DNA from: VRUE01 sp963824705
GTDB lineage: Bacteria > Actinomycetota > Thermoleophilia > Solirubrobacterales > 70-9
Assembly (NCBI GenBank): GCA_963824705.1
Contig: CAWGQE010000003.1
Location: 558,001 to 622,000 of the forward strand
Length of the DNA stretch: 64,000 nucleotides
Direction: 5' to 3'
Position numbers and translations under genes: made by a program. Positions 34,463-43,385 of this stretch are shown here, piece after piece. The first letter of the stretch is position 1. Each line of letters opens with the position of its first letter. The notes below the pieces were generated by a model that searched no databases, was not told the origin of the DNA, and saw nothing but the letters and a program-made list of their open reading frames with translations.

Positions 34463-35742
34463 GCGCCGCGGTGAGGCGCAGCTTCCACTCGCTCTCCGTC
34501 CCCAACTACCGGCGCTACTTCGCCGGCCAGGTCGTCTCGCTGTCGGGCAACTGGATGCAGACGGTGGCCGCGGTCTGGCTGATCCTCAGCCTTACCGGCA
34601 GCGGCCTCGCCGTCGGGCTGACCACCGCCCTGCAGTTCCTGCCGATGCTCCTCTTCGGCGCCTGGGGTGGGTTGTTTGCCGACCGCTTCCCCAAGCGGCG
34701 CCTGCTGATGGTGACCCAGGCGCTGATGGCGCTTCCCGCGATCGGCCTCTTTGCGGTGACCGAGGGCGGGACGGTCGCTCCCTGGATGGTCTACCTCGCG
34801 GTCTTCGCGATGGGCTCCGTCAACGCGGTCGACAACCCGACCCGGCAGAGCTTCGTGATCGAGATGGTCGGCCCCGACCGGGTCGTCAACGCGGTCAGCC
34901 TCAACAGCGTCATCGTCCAATCGGCGCGGATCGTCGGCCCGGCGATCGGCGGGCTGCTGATCGCGGCGTTCGGCGTCGGGCCCTGCTTTGGCGTCAACGC
35001 CCTCACCTTCGCGGCGATGATCCTCGCCCTCTGGCGGATGGACCCCGCGCAGCTGCGGGCGGCGCCCATGGGCGGCCGCGAGCCGGGGGCGATCCGCGCC
35101 GGCCTGCGCTACGTCAAGCGAACGCCGGCGCTGGCGGTGCCGCTGGCGCTGATGGCGCTGGTCGGCACCTTCGGCTTCAACTTCCAGGTGGTGCTGCCAC
35201 TGCTCGCCCGTTTCAGCTTCGACGGCGGCGCCAGTACCTACGCGGTGCTGGTCTCGGCGATGGGCGTCGGCTCGGTCGCGGGCGCGCTGATCACCGGTGC
35301 CCACGGTCGCACCGGCCCGCGTCTGATCGCCGCCGCGGCGCTTGCCTTCGGCGTCTCGGCCCTACTCGCGGCGGCGATGCCGGCACTGGCATTCGAGATC
35401 CCGATGCTCGCCCTGTTGGGTGCCGCCGCCGTCACCTTTGCGGCCAGCATCAACTCGACTCTTCAGCTGGCGGTCGAGCCGGCGATGCGGGGCAGGGTGA
35501 TGGCGCTCTACTCGGTCGTCTTCCTCGGCTCGACCCCGATCGGGGGACCGCTGACGGGCTGGCTCTCCGAGGCCTACGACCCGCGGGTGGCGCTGCTCCT
35601 GGCGGCGATCGCGGGCATCTCCGCCGCCTGGGCGGCCCACGTCTCCTTCGCCCGGATTGAGGCGAGGGCGGTCGAGGTTAGGTGCGCTGAGCGACCCAAA
35701 CCTCGACCGCAGTCCTCGTCAGTCGACGCTCAGCCGGTGTAG
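34459..35742 (+). CDS. MFS exporter (EntS/TMEM-type drug or siderophore efflux)
   Basis: A 427-residue transporter with about 12 helices starting at TTG 34459, which overlaps the MarR stop (TTGA). The N-terminal YRRYFAGQVVSLSGNWMQ and the loop GGLFADRFPKRRLL are typical of the MFS_3 group that includes the enterobactin exporter EntS. Coupling to a MarR regulator suggests inducible efflux of a small molecule. The 3' end overlaps the minus-strand binding-protein gene by 13 bp. Confidence 0.87.
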   Translation: MSAAVRRSFHSLSVPNYRRYFAGQVVSLSGNWMQTVAAVWLILSLTGSGLAVGLTTALQFLPMLLFGAWGGLFADRFPKRRLLMVTQALMALPAIGLFAVTEGGTVAPWMVYLAVFAMGSVNAVDNPTRQSFVIEMVGPDRVVNAVSLNSVIVQSARIVGPAIGGLLIAAFGVGPCFGVNALTFAAMILALWRMDPAQLRAAPMGGREPGAIRAGLRYVKRTPALAVPLALMALVGTFGFNFQVVLPLLARFSFDGGASTYAVLVSAMGVGSVAGALITGAHGRTGPRLIAAAALAFGVSALLAAAMPALAFEIPMLALLGAAAVTFAASINSTLQLAVEPAMRGRVMALYSVVFLGSTPIGGPLTGWLSEAYDPRVALLLAAIAGISAAWAAHVSFARIEARAVEVRCAERPKPRPQSSSVDAQPV

Positions 35743-36710
35743 CCGGCTTCCTTGAGGTACGCGGCGGCCGCCTTGGCCGGCGACTGCTTTTCGAGTTCGA
35801 CCCGGGCGTCGAGCTCCTGCATGACCGGCAGCGTCAGGCCTTCCTGGACCTGGACGATCGTCTTTTCGTAGTCGGGCCCGGCTTTTTCCGCCGTCGAGGC
35901 CTTGCTGACGAAGATGATGTTGCCCGCCGGAAAGACGTGCTTGTCGTCTTCGAGGATGACGAACTTGTCCTTCTCCGCCGAGAGCTGCGCGTCGGTGGTG
36001 AAGAGGATCGATAGGTCGGCCTGACCCGTTTCGAGGACCTTGTAGCGCAGGCCGATGTCGACTGGGGTGAACGACTTGAACTTGAGGCCGTAGTACTTTT
36101 CGAGCCCGGCGAGGCAGTCGATCCGCTGGCGGCACTCGGGCGAGCCGTAGAGGCTGAGCTGTTCCGACTTGCCCTTCAGGTCGGAGATCGTCTTCAGCCC
36201 TTCCTTTTCAGCCGTCTTCTTCAGCGTCCCGACCGCGTTGGCGCTGGCGAACGGGGTCGGCGGGAAGGCCGTCAAGCCTTCCTTTTCGAATTCTTCGTTG
36301 GCCTTTTCATAGGCCGCCTGGGCGCCGGCGGGAACTTCTTCCGGTTCCAGTCCGAAGAAGGAGGTCAGCGCCGTGCTCGCGTACTCCGGGTAACCGGATA
36401 TCTGCCCCGATTTGACCGCCTTGTGGGCGACCGTTTCGGAGCCGAGGTTGAGCGCGCTCTTCACCTTGTATCCGGCCGCTTTCAGCGCCTGGGCATAGAT
36501 TTCCCCGAGAATTTCCTGTTCGGGGAAGTTCTTCGAGCCGATCGTCAGGCTGACTTTCCCGTTCTTCGGGTTGGAGACGATCGCACCGCCGCCTTCTTCG
36601 CCTTCGGTGCTGCTGTCATTGCTCGAGCCGCAGGCAGCGACTCCGAGGCTGAGGAAGAGCGCGAGCAGCACTGCTACGGAGGCGCGCCCCCTCTGGGTCG
36701 TGTTTCTCAC
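35730..36710 (-). CDS. osmoprotectant-type ABC transporter substrate-binding lipoprotein
   Basis: A 326-residue lipoprotein. The lipobox GVAACGSS places the acylated Cys at residue 27, so it is anchored to the outer face of the membrane. The mature protein has the OpuAC/OpuBC fold (LTIGSKNFPEQEILGEIYAQALKAAG, YPEYASTALTSF, ILEDDKHVFPAGNIIFV), which binds quaternary amines such as glycine betaine or choline. It is the last gene of a minus-strand operon, 48 bp after the second permease. Cargo could differ from betaine, given the upstream methylthioadenosine genes. Confidence 0.9.
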   Translation of the reverse strand: MRNTTQRGRASVAVLLALFLSLGVAACGSSNDSSTEGEEGGGAIVSNPKNGKVSLTIGSKNFPEQEILGEIYAQALKAAGYKVKSALNLGSETVAHKAVKSGQISGYPEYASTALTSFFGLEPEEVPAGAQAAYEKANEEFEKEGLTAFPPTPFASANAVGTLKKTAEKEGLKTISDLKGKSEQLSLYGSPECRQRIDCLAGLEKYYGLKFKSFTPVDIGLRYKVLETGQADLSILFTTDAQLSAEKDKFVILEDDKHVFPAGNIIFVSKASTAEKAGPDYEKTIVQVQEGLTLPVMQELDARVELEKQSPAKAAAAYLKEAGYTG

Positions 36711-36758
36711 TGTGCTTCCTCTCTTGTCGATTGCATTGCGGTCGTCTTTGGGAAAGCG

Positions 36759-37481
36759 TCAGGCCGCACTGAGCCGCAAGCCTCTCGAAGTGAGCAGACG
36801 TTGCAGCCAGGCGAGGAGGGACTCGAGCGTGAGGGCGAGCAGGGCGACGAGGATGCCGCCGGCGAGCAGGCCGTTGTCGCCATAGACGTTGTTGTTGATG
36901 ATGAAGTCGCCGAGGGTGAGTACGCCGGCGATCGGCCCGATCGTGGCGGTGGCCACGATCGCGATCGTGGCGCTGCGGATGCCGGCCATCAGGGTCGGCA
37001 CGGCGAGCGGCATCTCGACCTTGAGGAGGATCTCCGCCTCGGTCATTCCCATTCCCCGTGCCGCGTTGACCGGGGCGCGGTCGACCTGGCGGATGCCGAC
37101 GAAGGCATTGGTGAGGATCGGTGGCACGCCGAGCACCGCGAGCGCGATCGTCAGGTTGAGCAAACCCACCCCGATCACCGCCGCCATCAGCGCGATCAGC
37201 GCCAGCTCGGGAACCGCCCGGCCGACGTTGCCCAGTCCCACCGCGAACAGCTCGCCGACGCCGCGGTGGCCCAGGTAGAGGCCGATCGGCAGTGCGATCG
37301 CGATTGCCAGCACCAGGGCGAAGAGAGTGACTTCGAGCTGGTTCAGCGTCAGTTCGATCACCTGTTCGAGCCCACCCACCTTCTTGCCGCCGGTGACGTT
37401 CGAGCTCTGCGGCTCGAAGATGAATTCGATCGCGCCGCCGATCGAGGCGGGAACGAAGGGCGGGAGAAGGGCGCCGATCAT
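36759..37481 (-). CDS. osmoprotectant-type ABC transporter permease (second)
   Basis: A 240-residue permease with the binding-protein-dependent transport signature RQVDRAPVNAARGMGMTEAEI (EAA-like loop) followed by LPLAVPTLMAGIR-type helices, as in OpuBB/ProW. A periplasm-facing N-terminal loop precedes five or six helices. Its ATG overlaps the stop of the first permease (4 bp). Together with 37478-38224 it forms the heterodimeric channel. Confidence 0.9.
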   Translation of the reverse strand: MIGALLPPFVPASIGGAIEFIFEPQSSNVTGGKKVGGLEQVIELTLNQLEVTLFALVLAIAIALPIGLYLGHRGVGELFAVGLGNVGRAVPELALIALMAAVIGVGLLNLTIALAVLGVPPILTNAFVGIRQVDRAPVNAARGMGMTEAEILLKVEMPLAVPTLMAGIRSATIAIVATATIGPIAGVLTLGDFIINNNVYGDNGLLAGGILVALLALTLESLLAWLQRLLTSRGLRLSAA

Positions 37482-38224
37482 CCCGCTGCCACCCTTCGCC
37501 AGGGGGTCGCCAGGCGCTCGATCCAGACCAGGGCCAGGTGGAAGGCGAAGGCCATCAGCATCGCGATCCCGGCGGCGATGATGATGCTGGTCGGAAAGGT
37601 GAGGTTGCCGCTGCCGTAGATCTTCACCCCGAGCCCGCCGCCGTTGACGAAGACGGCCAGCGTTGCCAGGGCGACCGTGCTGACGGTCGCGATGCGCAGT
37701 CCCGCGACGATCTCCGGCGTGGCCAAGGGCAGCTCGACTCGCCAGAGGATCTGACGGTCGGTCAGTCCCATGCCCCGGGCCGCGTCCTTGGTCGCGGTCG
37801 GGACGTTGGCCAGTCCCGTGATCGCGTTGCGGTAGATGGTCTGCAGCGTGTAGGCACTGAGCGCGACGATCACCGTGTCCCGTCCAAGCCCGGTGACCGG
37901 CAGCAGGAGGAAGAAGAAGGCGATGCTGGGCACGGTGTAGATGACGCCGGTGATCCCCAGCAGCGGCGCCTGCAGCCAGCGCCGCCGGTGCGCCAGCAGG
38001 GCGAGAGTGATCGCGATGGCGAAGCCGATGACGACCGAGATGAGGACCAGTTCGAGGTGCTGCTCGGTCGGCGTCGTGAAGCTGCCGATGTTTTCCTTTG
38101 CCCAGCCGAAGCAGAAGAGGTGGTCGCTTTGCGCCTGGCAGGGCAGCGTCTCCGACGTCCGTTCCTTGAAGAAGCCTTCGCCTACTTCGCCGACCTTGGC
38201 GAGCGGCAGTAGATAGCTAGTCAC
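37478..38224 (-). CDS. osmoprotectant-type ABC transporter permease (first)
   Basis: A 248-residue permease paralogous to its downstream neighbour. It has the loop TATKDAARGMGLTDRQILWRVELPLATPEI, the contact site for the ATPase, and about five membrane helices. The start overlaps the ATPase gene by 8 bp and the stop overlaps the next permease by 4 bp, so translation is coupled throughout. Two distinct permeases are normal for OpuC/YehYW-type systems. Confidence 0.9.
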   Translation of the reverse strand: MTSYLLPLAKVGEVGEGFFKERTSETLPCQAQSDHLFCFGWAKENIGSFTTPTEQHLELVLISVVIGFAIAITLALLAHRRRWLQAPLLGITGVIYTVPSIAFFFLLLPVTGLGRDTVIVALSAYTLQTIYRNAITGLANVPTATKDAARGMGLTDRQILWRVELPLATPEIVAGLRIATVSTVALATLAVFVNGGGLGVKIYGSGNLTFPTSIIIAAGIAMLMAFAFHLALVWIERLATPWRRVAAG

Positions 38225-39368
38225 GCGGTCGCTCCACGGCGCTGTTCTCGTCGACCTTCGCCTTGGGCGAGGCGAGGAACTCGGAGATGATCTCGACCGA
38301 GAGCACGCCGTCGATCCGGCCCTGGTGATCGGTCACCGCGGCGTACTGGGCCTCGCCCTGCAGCAGGTCGGCGAGCGCGTCGCGCATCACGTCGTCGCGG
38401 TCGAGCAGCGGGCCGAGCGGCGAGTCAGGTTGCGCCGGCACCGTCTCGGCGGCCAGGTCGCGCTCCGAGAGCCACCCAAGCGGCCGGCGCTGGGAGTCGA
38501 CCAGCAGTGGGTATGGGACCTCGGCGCCTTGCAGCTTCGCCCGCACCTCTGCGGTCGGCTGGCCGACGTAGGCAAGCGGTGCCTCCCAGAGGTCGATGTC
38601 GGAGACGCGCATCAGCGCCAGCCGCTTCAGGGCGCGGTCGGCTCCGACGAAGTCCTCGACGAACTCGTCGGCGGGCGCCATCAGCAGTTCGGCCGGCGTC
38701 GCAAACTGGGCGAGGTGGCCACCCTTTCGCATGATCGCGATCCGATCGCCCATCTTGATCGCCTCGTCGATGTCGTGGGTGACGAAGAGGATCGTCTTGC
38801 GGATCTCCGCCTGCAGACGGAGGAACTCGTTCTGCAGGCGCTCGCGGTTGATCGGGTCGATCGCGCCGAAGGGCTCGTCCATCAGCATCACCGGCGGGTC
38901 GGCGGCGAGCGCTCGCGCCACCCCGACGCGCTGCTGTTGGCCGCCGGAGAGCTGCGCCGGGTAGCGCTCGCCCAGCTCCGGGTCGAGGCCGATCAACTCG
39001 ATCAGCCCGGCGGTGCGCGCCTCGATCCTGTCCTTCTTCCAGCCCAGCAACTGCGGCACGGTGCCGATGTTCTGGGCGATCGTGCGGTGGGGGAAGAGGC
39101 CGACCTCCTGGATCACGTAGCCGATTTCGCGCCGCAGCCGCGCCGGGTCGCGCTCTCGCACGGACTCGCCGCCGATCAGTACGTCGCCCTCGCTCAACTC
39201 GACCGTGCGGTTGACCAGCCGCATCGCGGTCGTCTTGCCACAGCCCGACGGACCGACTAGAACGCAGATCTCACCGGCCGCGGCTTCCAGGCTGAGCCGC
39301 TCGACCGCAGCTTCGGTAGAGCTGCCGTAGCGCTTGGTCGCGTTCTCGAAGCGGACTGCAGCGGGCAC
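38217..39368 (-). CDS. osmoprotectant-type ABC transporter ATPase with CBS domains
   Basis: A 383-residue ATPase: Walker A VGPSGCGKTTAM, signature QLSGGQQQRVGVARAL, Walker B MLMDEPFGAIDP. After about residue 255 a tandem CBS region follows (LLVDSQRRPLGWLSERDL, YAAVTDHQGRIDGVLSVE), which in OpuA senses ionic strength or nucleotides. GTG 39368 begins immediately after the stop of the mtaD-like gene (39369-39371), with no gap. It energises import through the two permeases encoded next. Confidence 0.92.
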   Translation of the reverse strand: MPAAVRFENATKRYGSSTEAAVERLSLEAAAGEICVLVGPSGCGKTTAMRLVNRTVELSEGDVLIGGESVRERDPARLRREIGYVIQEVGLFPHRTIAQNIGTVPQLLGWKKDRIEARTAGLIELIGLDPELGERYPAQLSGGQQQRVGVARALAADPPVMLMDEPFGAIDPINRERLQNEFLRLQAEIRKTILFVTHDIDEAIKMGDRIAIMRKGGHLAQFATPAELLMAPADEFVEDFVGADRALKRLALMRVSDIDLWEAPLAYVGQPTAEVRAKLQGAEVPYPLLVDSQRRPLGWLSERDLAAETVPAQPDSPLGPLLDRDDVMRDALADLLQGEAQYAAVTDHQGRIDGVLSVEIISEFLASPKAKVDENSAVERPRD

Positions 39369-40625
39369 TCAGGTTGAGCCTATACCCAACCTGTCCGTTC
39401 TCTCACGGGCCTGGGCGACGATCTCCGCCGTCCCCTCGACCTCGCCGCCACTCATCAGCACCCGGCCGGCGACCACGGTCGTGTCGACGACCGAGCCGTT
39501 CGCGGCGTAGACGAGGTCGGAGGCGAGGTCGCCGATGCCGAGCTCCGGCGAGTCGCCGCGCAGGAGCAGGAAGTCGGCTGGCGCGCCGGCGGTGAGCGGC
39601 TTCGCGCCCCCGCCGAGCAGCGGCGCGCGGGCGCCGGTCGCGATCTCCAGCGCCTCGTCTGCCGGGATGACGGTTGCGTCGCCGGCTGCGTGGCGCTGGG
39701 TTAGGGCGAAGGTCTTCAGGTCGGAGAGCAGGTCGAGCGAGTCGTTGGAGCCGGGCCCGTCGGTGCCGAGTCCGATCGCGACGCTGGCCTGGCGCGCCGC
39801 CGGGTAGGGGAGGACTCCGCCGACCGCCAGCTTCATATTGGCGACCGGGTTGGCGACCACGGTGGCACCGCGCTCCGCGATCAGCTCCAGCTCCGCCTGG
39901 TCGAGCCAGACGCCGTGGGCGAGCACCGTGCGCTCGCCGAGCAGGCCGAGCCGGTCGAGATACGCGGCGGGTCGCTCGCCGTGGGCGGTGAGGCAGTCGT
40001 TCACCTCCTGCTCGGTCTCGGATAGGTGGATCTGGAGCGCCAGGCCGCGCTCGGCGGCCTGCTCTCCGGCCCAGCGCAGCAGCGCTTCGCTGACCGTGTA
40101 GATCGAGTGCGGGGCGAGGGCGGCGGCGATCTCACCGGGACTGCCGGCCAGCGCGTCGAGCTCTCCGCTCACCCGGGCCCGCGCCTCGGCGGTGCGGCCG
40201 TCGGCATCGAAGAGCGGCCCGCCGATCGTCGCCCGCATCCCGGCGTCCTTGACCGCCCGCGCCGTCGCCTCGGGCTGCCAGTACATGTCCCAGAAATGGC
40301 CGGTGCCGGTGCGGATCATCTCGGCACAGGCGAGCCGCGTGCCCCAGCAGACGTCCTCGGCCTCGAGCTTCGCCTCGATCGGCCAGATCTTCTCCTGCAG
40401 CCAGCGCATCAACGGCAGGTCGCCGCCGTAGCCTCGGAACAGCGTCATCGCGGCGTGGGTGTGGCCGTTGACCAAGGCGGGGACGAGCGGCATCCCACCT
40501 GCGTCGATCGCCTCGTCGCCGGCCTCGGCGACGACCTCGGGCCCGATAGCCGCGATCGCCCCGTCCACGCAGCGCAGCCCAACGGTCTCGCCGTCGAGCG
40601 CCGCTCCTGTAACCGCCAGGGTCAT
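39369..40625 (-). CDS. mtaD: methylthioadenosine/S-adenosylhomocysteine deaminase-like amidohydrolase
   Basis: A 418-residue metal-dependent amidohydrolase. It has the metal motif NGHTHAAMTLFRGYGGDLPL, LQIHLSETEQEV, VLAHGVWLD and GLGTDGPGSNDSLDLLSDLK. These match MtaD, which converts methylthioadenosine to methylthioinosine (or SAH to S-inosylhomocysteine). Related chlorohydrolases or guanine deaminases cannot be fully excluded. The upstream phosphorylase overlaps it by 4 bp, and the pair would make a two-step MTA salvage route through methylthioinosine. Confidence 0.87.
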   Translation of the reverse strand: MTLAVTGAALDGETVGLRCVDGAIAAIGPEVVAEAGDEAIDAGGMPLVPALVNGHTHAAMTLFRGYGGDLPLMRWLQEKIWPIEAKLEAEDVCWGTRLACAEMIRTGTGHFWDMYWQPEATARAVKDAGMRATIGGPLFDADGRTAEARARVSGELDALAGSPGEIAAALAPHSIYTVSEALLRWAGEQAAERGLALQIHLSETEQEVNDCLTAHGERPAAYLDRLGLLGERTVLAHGVWLDQAELELIAERGATVVANPVANMKLAVGGVLPYPAARQASVAIGLGTDGPGSNDSLDLLSDLKTFALTQRHAAGDATVIPADEALEIATGARAPLLGGGAKPLTAGAPADFLLLRGDSPELGIGDLASDLVYAANGSVVDTTVVAGRVLMSGGEVEGTAEIVAQARERTDRLGIGST

Positions 40626-41293
40626 CGAGCCAGCACCGGCAGCGCCGCGGCCAGCGCGTCGCGGAGACGAGCCGCGTTGCGCTCGCGGTGGCGTTCCAGC
40701 TCGACCGGCGACAACGGCTGCGCCTCGATCCCGTTAGCCAGGTTGTCGACCACGCAGACGGCCGCGTAGGGCAGGCCCAGCTCGCCGGCGACGATGCACT
40801 CCGAGGCCAGCGTCATCCCGACCAGATCGGCGTGGGCGGCGATCAGGCCGATCTCGGCGGGGGTCTCGAAGCGCGGGCCGTTGGTCTGCCAGTAGACCCC
40901 GCCGTCGCGCAGCGAGCCGGCGCCGCTCGCCTCCCAGGCGGCGAGGACCTCGCCGCGCCAGGTCGCGTCGAAGCCGGGCATCGCGTGGCCACGCGGGTCG
41001 TCGAAGCTGGTGACCGTGACCTGCAGGGCGATGAAATCGTGTGGGCAGACGAAGCTGCCGACTCCGAGCCCGGCGTCGAGCGAGCCAACCGAGCAGATCG
41101 CCAGCACCCGGTCGCAGCCGGCCTCGCCGAGTGAGCGCAGGTTGGCCTCGTGGTCGATCCGGTGGGGGAGGACGTAGGCATCGGCGGGGCCATGGCGCTG
41201 CAGCACGACCGCGTGACGCTCGGCGGCGGCGGCGATCTCCGTGCCACCTGGGCCGGCGGCGCCGCTGCCGAGGATGACGGCGAGGCGTCCCAC
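40622..41293 (-). CDS. MTAP/MTIP-family purine nucleoside phosphorylase
   Basis: A 223-residue nucleoside phosphorylase (PNP/MTAP fold): LGSGAAGPGGTEI at the phosphate loop, HRIDHEANLRSL, SVGSLDAGLGVGSFVCPHDF and YWQTNGPRFETPAEI, followed by GMTLASECIVAGELGLPYAAVCVVDNLANG. It cleaves methylthioadenosine or methylthioinosine with phosphate. Coupling to a deaminase favours methylthioinosine as substrate, as known in Pseudomonas. It is the first gene of a six-gene minus-strand operon. The start is GTG 41293, 6 nt after TAGGAT on that strand. Confidence 0.87.
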   Translation of the reverse strand: MGRLAVILGSGAAGPGGTEIAAAAERHAVVLQRHGPADAYVLPHRIDHEANLRSLGEAGCDRVLAICSVGSLDAGLGVGSFVCPHDFIALQVTVTSFDDPRGHAMPGFDATWRGEVLAAWEASGAGSLRDGGVYWQTNGPRFETPAEIGLIAAHADLVGMTLASECIVAGELGLPYAAVCVVDNLANGIEAQPLSPVELERHRERNAARLRDALAAALPVLAR

Positions 41294-41299
41294 AGAGCG

Positions 41300-41317
41300 A
41301 TCCTATTTGCCTATCGT
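41300..41317. promoter_or_regulatory. back-to-back -10 boxes of two divergent leaderless genes
   Basis: TAGGAT (41305-41300, minus strand) is 6 nt before GTG 41293, and TATCGT (41312-41317, plus strand) is 6 nt before ATG 41324. Only 30 bp separate the two start codons, so their -35 regions must overlap the opposite promoter. Confidence 0.5.
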
Positions 41318-41323
41318 GGGCAT

Positions 41324-41818
41324 ATGACCGACCGTCCTTCCGGCAGGGAGGAGAGCGAGGACGAGCGCCTAGACCGCAACCTCGGCGAGCTGCTCCAGGA
41401 GTTGCGGGTGGCGCTGCCCGGGGTTCAGGTCCTCTTCGCCTTCCTGCTTGCCGTTCCGTTCCAGCGGAACTTCACCAAGATCACCCCGTTTCAGGAAAAG
41501 GTCTACTTCGCGACGTTGCTCTGCACCGCGATCTCGGCCGCTCTGCTGATCTCGCCGACCGCCTACCACCGGCTCACCTTCCATCTGCAGCAGAAGAAGG
41601 AGCTGGTGTTCGTCTCCAATCGGCTCTCGATCGCCGGCCTCGCCTTCCTCGCGCTGGCGATGACCGGCGCGGTCACCCTGATCACCGACGTTCTCTTCGG
41701 CGGGGTCGCCACGGCGATCTTCGGCGCGGCCGCGGCGTTGATGTTCGTCCTGCTCTGGGGGGTCCTGCCGCTGCGGCAGCGCTTCAGGCTGGCGCGGAAC
41801 GAGGACCGCTCAACATAG
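41324..41818 (+). CDS. DUF6328-like four-helix membrane protein
   Basis: A 164-residue protein. A charged N-terminus (EDERLDRNLGELLQELRVALPGVQ) is followed by four membrane helices, with the loop FTKITPFQEKVYFATLLCTAIS and the TAYHRLTFHLQQKK segment. This pattern is seen in an uncharacterised actinobacterial family that I recall as DUF6328. No enzymatic motif is visible. It stands alone on the plus strand and overlaps the HD gene tail-to-tail by 9 bp. Confidence 0.75.
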   Translation: MTDRPSGREESEDERLDRNLGELLQELRVALPGVQVLFAFLLAVPFQRNFTKITPFQEKVYFATLLCTAISAALLISPTAYHRLTFHLQQKKELVFVSNRLSIAGLAFLALAMTGAVTLITDVLFGGVATAIFGAAAALMFVLLWGVLPLRQRFRLARNEDRST

Positions 41819-42430
41819 GGACGCCTGCTCTCCCTCGGCGCGCTGCCCCCACAGCCCCACCATCTCGTCGGCAAACCTCTCGACCAGCGCGCTGTCGGGC
41901 GACTTCGAGAAGAGCATTTCGAGGTCGAACTCCCAGACGAGGATCTTGGCATCGAGGGAGACCGGCAGATCCTCGTCGACCCCCTCGCCGAGGATCTCGT
42001 AGGCCTCGCGCAGGACCGCGACGTTGGTGGCCTTGTCGGCGGCGAAGATCGCCTGCGCGTGCGGCCCGGCCGCGGCCACCCTCTCGCGATGCTCCTGCTT
42101 GCGTTCCTCGTAGTCGGGGATCGTCGGGTCTTCGGTCAGGGCCTCGACGAGCTCGACTACTTCATCGCCGAAGCGGGCGCGCAGGGACTCGGGTTCGACG
42201 TCCGCGTGCTCGGCGACGTCGTGCAGCAGGCCGGCGGCGAGCACCTCGTCAGGGTAGCTCTGTTCCGCCAGCAGCTCGCCGACGGCCAGCAGATGCTCGA
42301 TGAAGGCGATCTCGTCGCAACCGGTCTGGCGGAACTGGCCGGCGTGCGAGCGGCGCGCAACCGAGAGGGCGCCTCGGACCAGCGCAGAGCGCTCAGTCCT
42401 GGAGTCGATCCGACTGGAGGTGAAGGACAT
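41810..42430 (-). CDS. HD-domain hydrolase, (p)ppGpp-hydrolase (MESH1/SpoT)-like
   Basis: A 206-residue HD-superfamily protein with metal residues H29 (RSHAGQ), H46 (FIEHLLAV) and H70-D71 (LLHDVAEH), and a later acidic block ADKATNVAVLRE. The RSHAGQFR start, EHLLAVGELL and LLHDV-E spacing resemble the hydrolase domain of SpoT/RelA and the stand-alone MESH1. No synthetase or TGS domain is present. It may degrade alarmones or related nucleotides. ATG 42430 is used. Confidence 0.8.
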   Translation of the reverse strand: MSFTSSRIDSRTERSALVRGALSVARRSHAGQFRQTGCDEIAFIEHLLAVGELLAEQSYPDEVLAAGLLHDVAEHADVEPESLRARFGDEVVELVEALTEDPTIPDYEERKQEHRERVAAAGPHAQAIFAADKATNVAVLREAYEILGEGVDEDLPVSLDAKILVWEFDLEMLFSKSPDSALVERFADEMVGLWGQRAEGEQASLC

Positions 42431-42502
42431 CCCAGGGTGCAGCGTAACGGACCAAACGAGAAAAGTACTCCATTCGTACCGAAACGGGGACGGATAGTTT
42501 AG

Positions 42503-43384
42503 CTAGGTCGTCGGAAGCGGGCTCGCCGCCACCGTGCGCACATCCAACTCGGCCCCCTCGGCGGCAAGCTCGACCGCCTCCGGAGCGCCCCCCGCGGCCA
42601 CCCAGCGGTCTTGTGCTTCCGCCCCGAGCAGGTCGAGCTGCTCGTCGGAATGCAGCGGGTCGTGATGGAAGAGGACGGTGCGGTCGGCGCCGGTGCGGCG
42701 GGCGAAGCTGAGTGCGTGCGAGATCGAGGAATGCCCCCAACCGAGGTGCTCGGGGTACTCGGAGTCGGCGTACTGGCCGTCGTGGATCAGCAGCGAGGCG
42801 TCGCGGGCGAGGCCGAAGCCGGAGATCCACTCCTCCTCGAGCGTGTCGAGGTTGGCGCCGAGCGCGGGCTCGTGGTCGGGGATGTAGGCGAGCGAGTCCT
42901 CGCCGTCGTCGATCCGGTAGCCGAGCGTGGGGCCGCGGTGGGAGACCGAGGCGGCGCGGATCCGCGCCGGGCCGATCTCCCACTCGGTCTCCGGCGTGCT
43001 GCGGAAGGAGACGTCGCAGGGCAGCTCGCGCACCTCAACCGGGCTGAGCGGCGCCGAGATGTAGCGGGCGATGCGGTCGCGCAGCGAGGCCTCCGGAGAG
43101 GCGGGGCCCCAGATCACGATCTCGGTCTGTGGGCGGAAGGCGGGGGCGAAGAAGACGAGGCCCTGGATGTGGTCGAGGTGCAGGTGAGTGAGGAGGATGT
43201 GCAGGCGGGTCGGCTCCTCGGGGAGGGAGAGGCCGAGGTTGCGGATGCCGGTGCCGGCGTCGAGCGCCAGCAGCGAGCCGTCCGAGAGGGTGACGCCGAT
43301 GCAGGAGGTGTTTCCGCCGTAGCGGATCGTCTCCGGCCCTGGGGAAGGGACCGAACCGCGCGTGCCCCAGAGCTTCGCCTTCAA
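42503..43384 (-). CDS. MBL-fold metallohydrolase
   Basis: A 293-residue metallo-beta-lactamase-fold protein of the ribonuclease-Z-like/PhnP group. It begins KLWGTRGSVPSPG with YGGNTSCIGV, and has the metal motif LTHLHLDHIQGL, then SHRGPTLGYRI, YIPDHEP and LFHHDPLHSDEQ. The start is TTG 43384, 1 nt after the PAS gene stop, giving the correct N-terminus; the longer upstream frame only overlaps the PAS gene. Coupling to a PAS sensor protein suggests a signalling-linked hydrolase, perhaps a cyclic-phosphodiesterase; the substrate is unknown. Confidence 0.83.
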   Translation of the reverse strand: MKAKLWGTRGSVPSPGPETIRYGGNTSCIGVTLSDGSLLALDAGTGIRNLGLSLPEEPTRLHILLTHLHLDHIQGLVFFAPAFRPQTEIVIWGPASPEASLRDRIARYISAPLSPVEVRELPCDVSFRSTPETEWEIGPARIRAASVSHRGPTLGYRIDDGEDSLAYIPDHEPALGANLDTLEEEWISGFGLARDASLLIHDGQYADSEYPEHLGWGHSSISHALSFARRTGADRTVLFHHDPLHSDEQLDLLGAEAQDRWVAAGGAPEAVELAAEGAELDVRTVAASPLPTT

Positions 43385-43385
43385 C

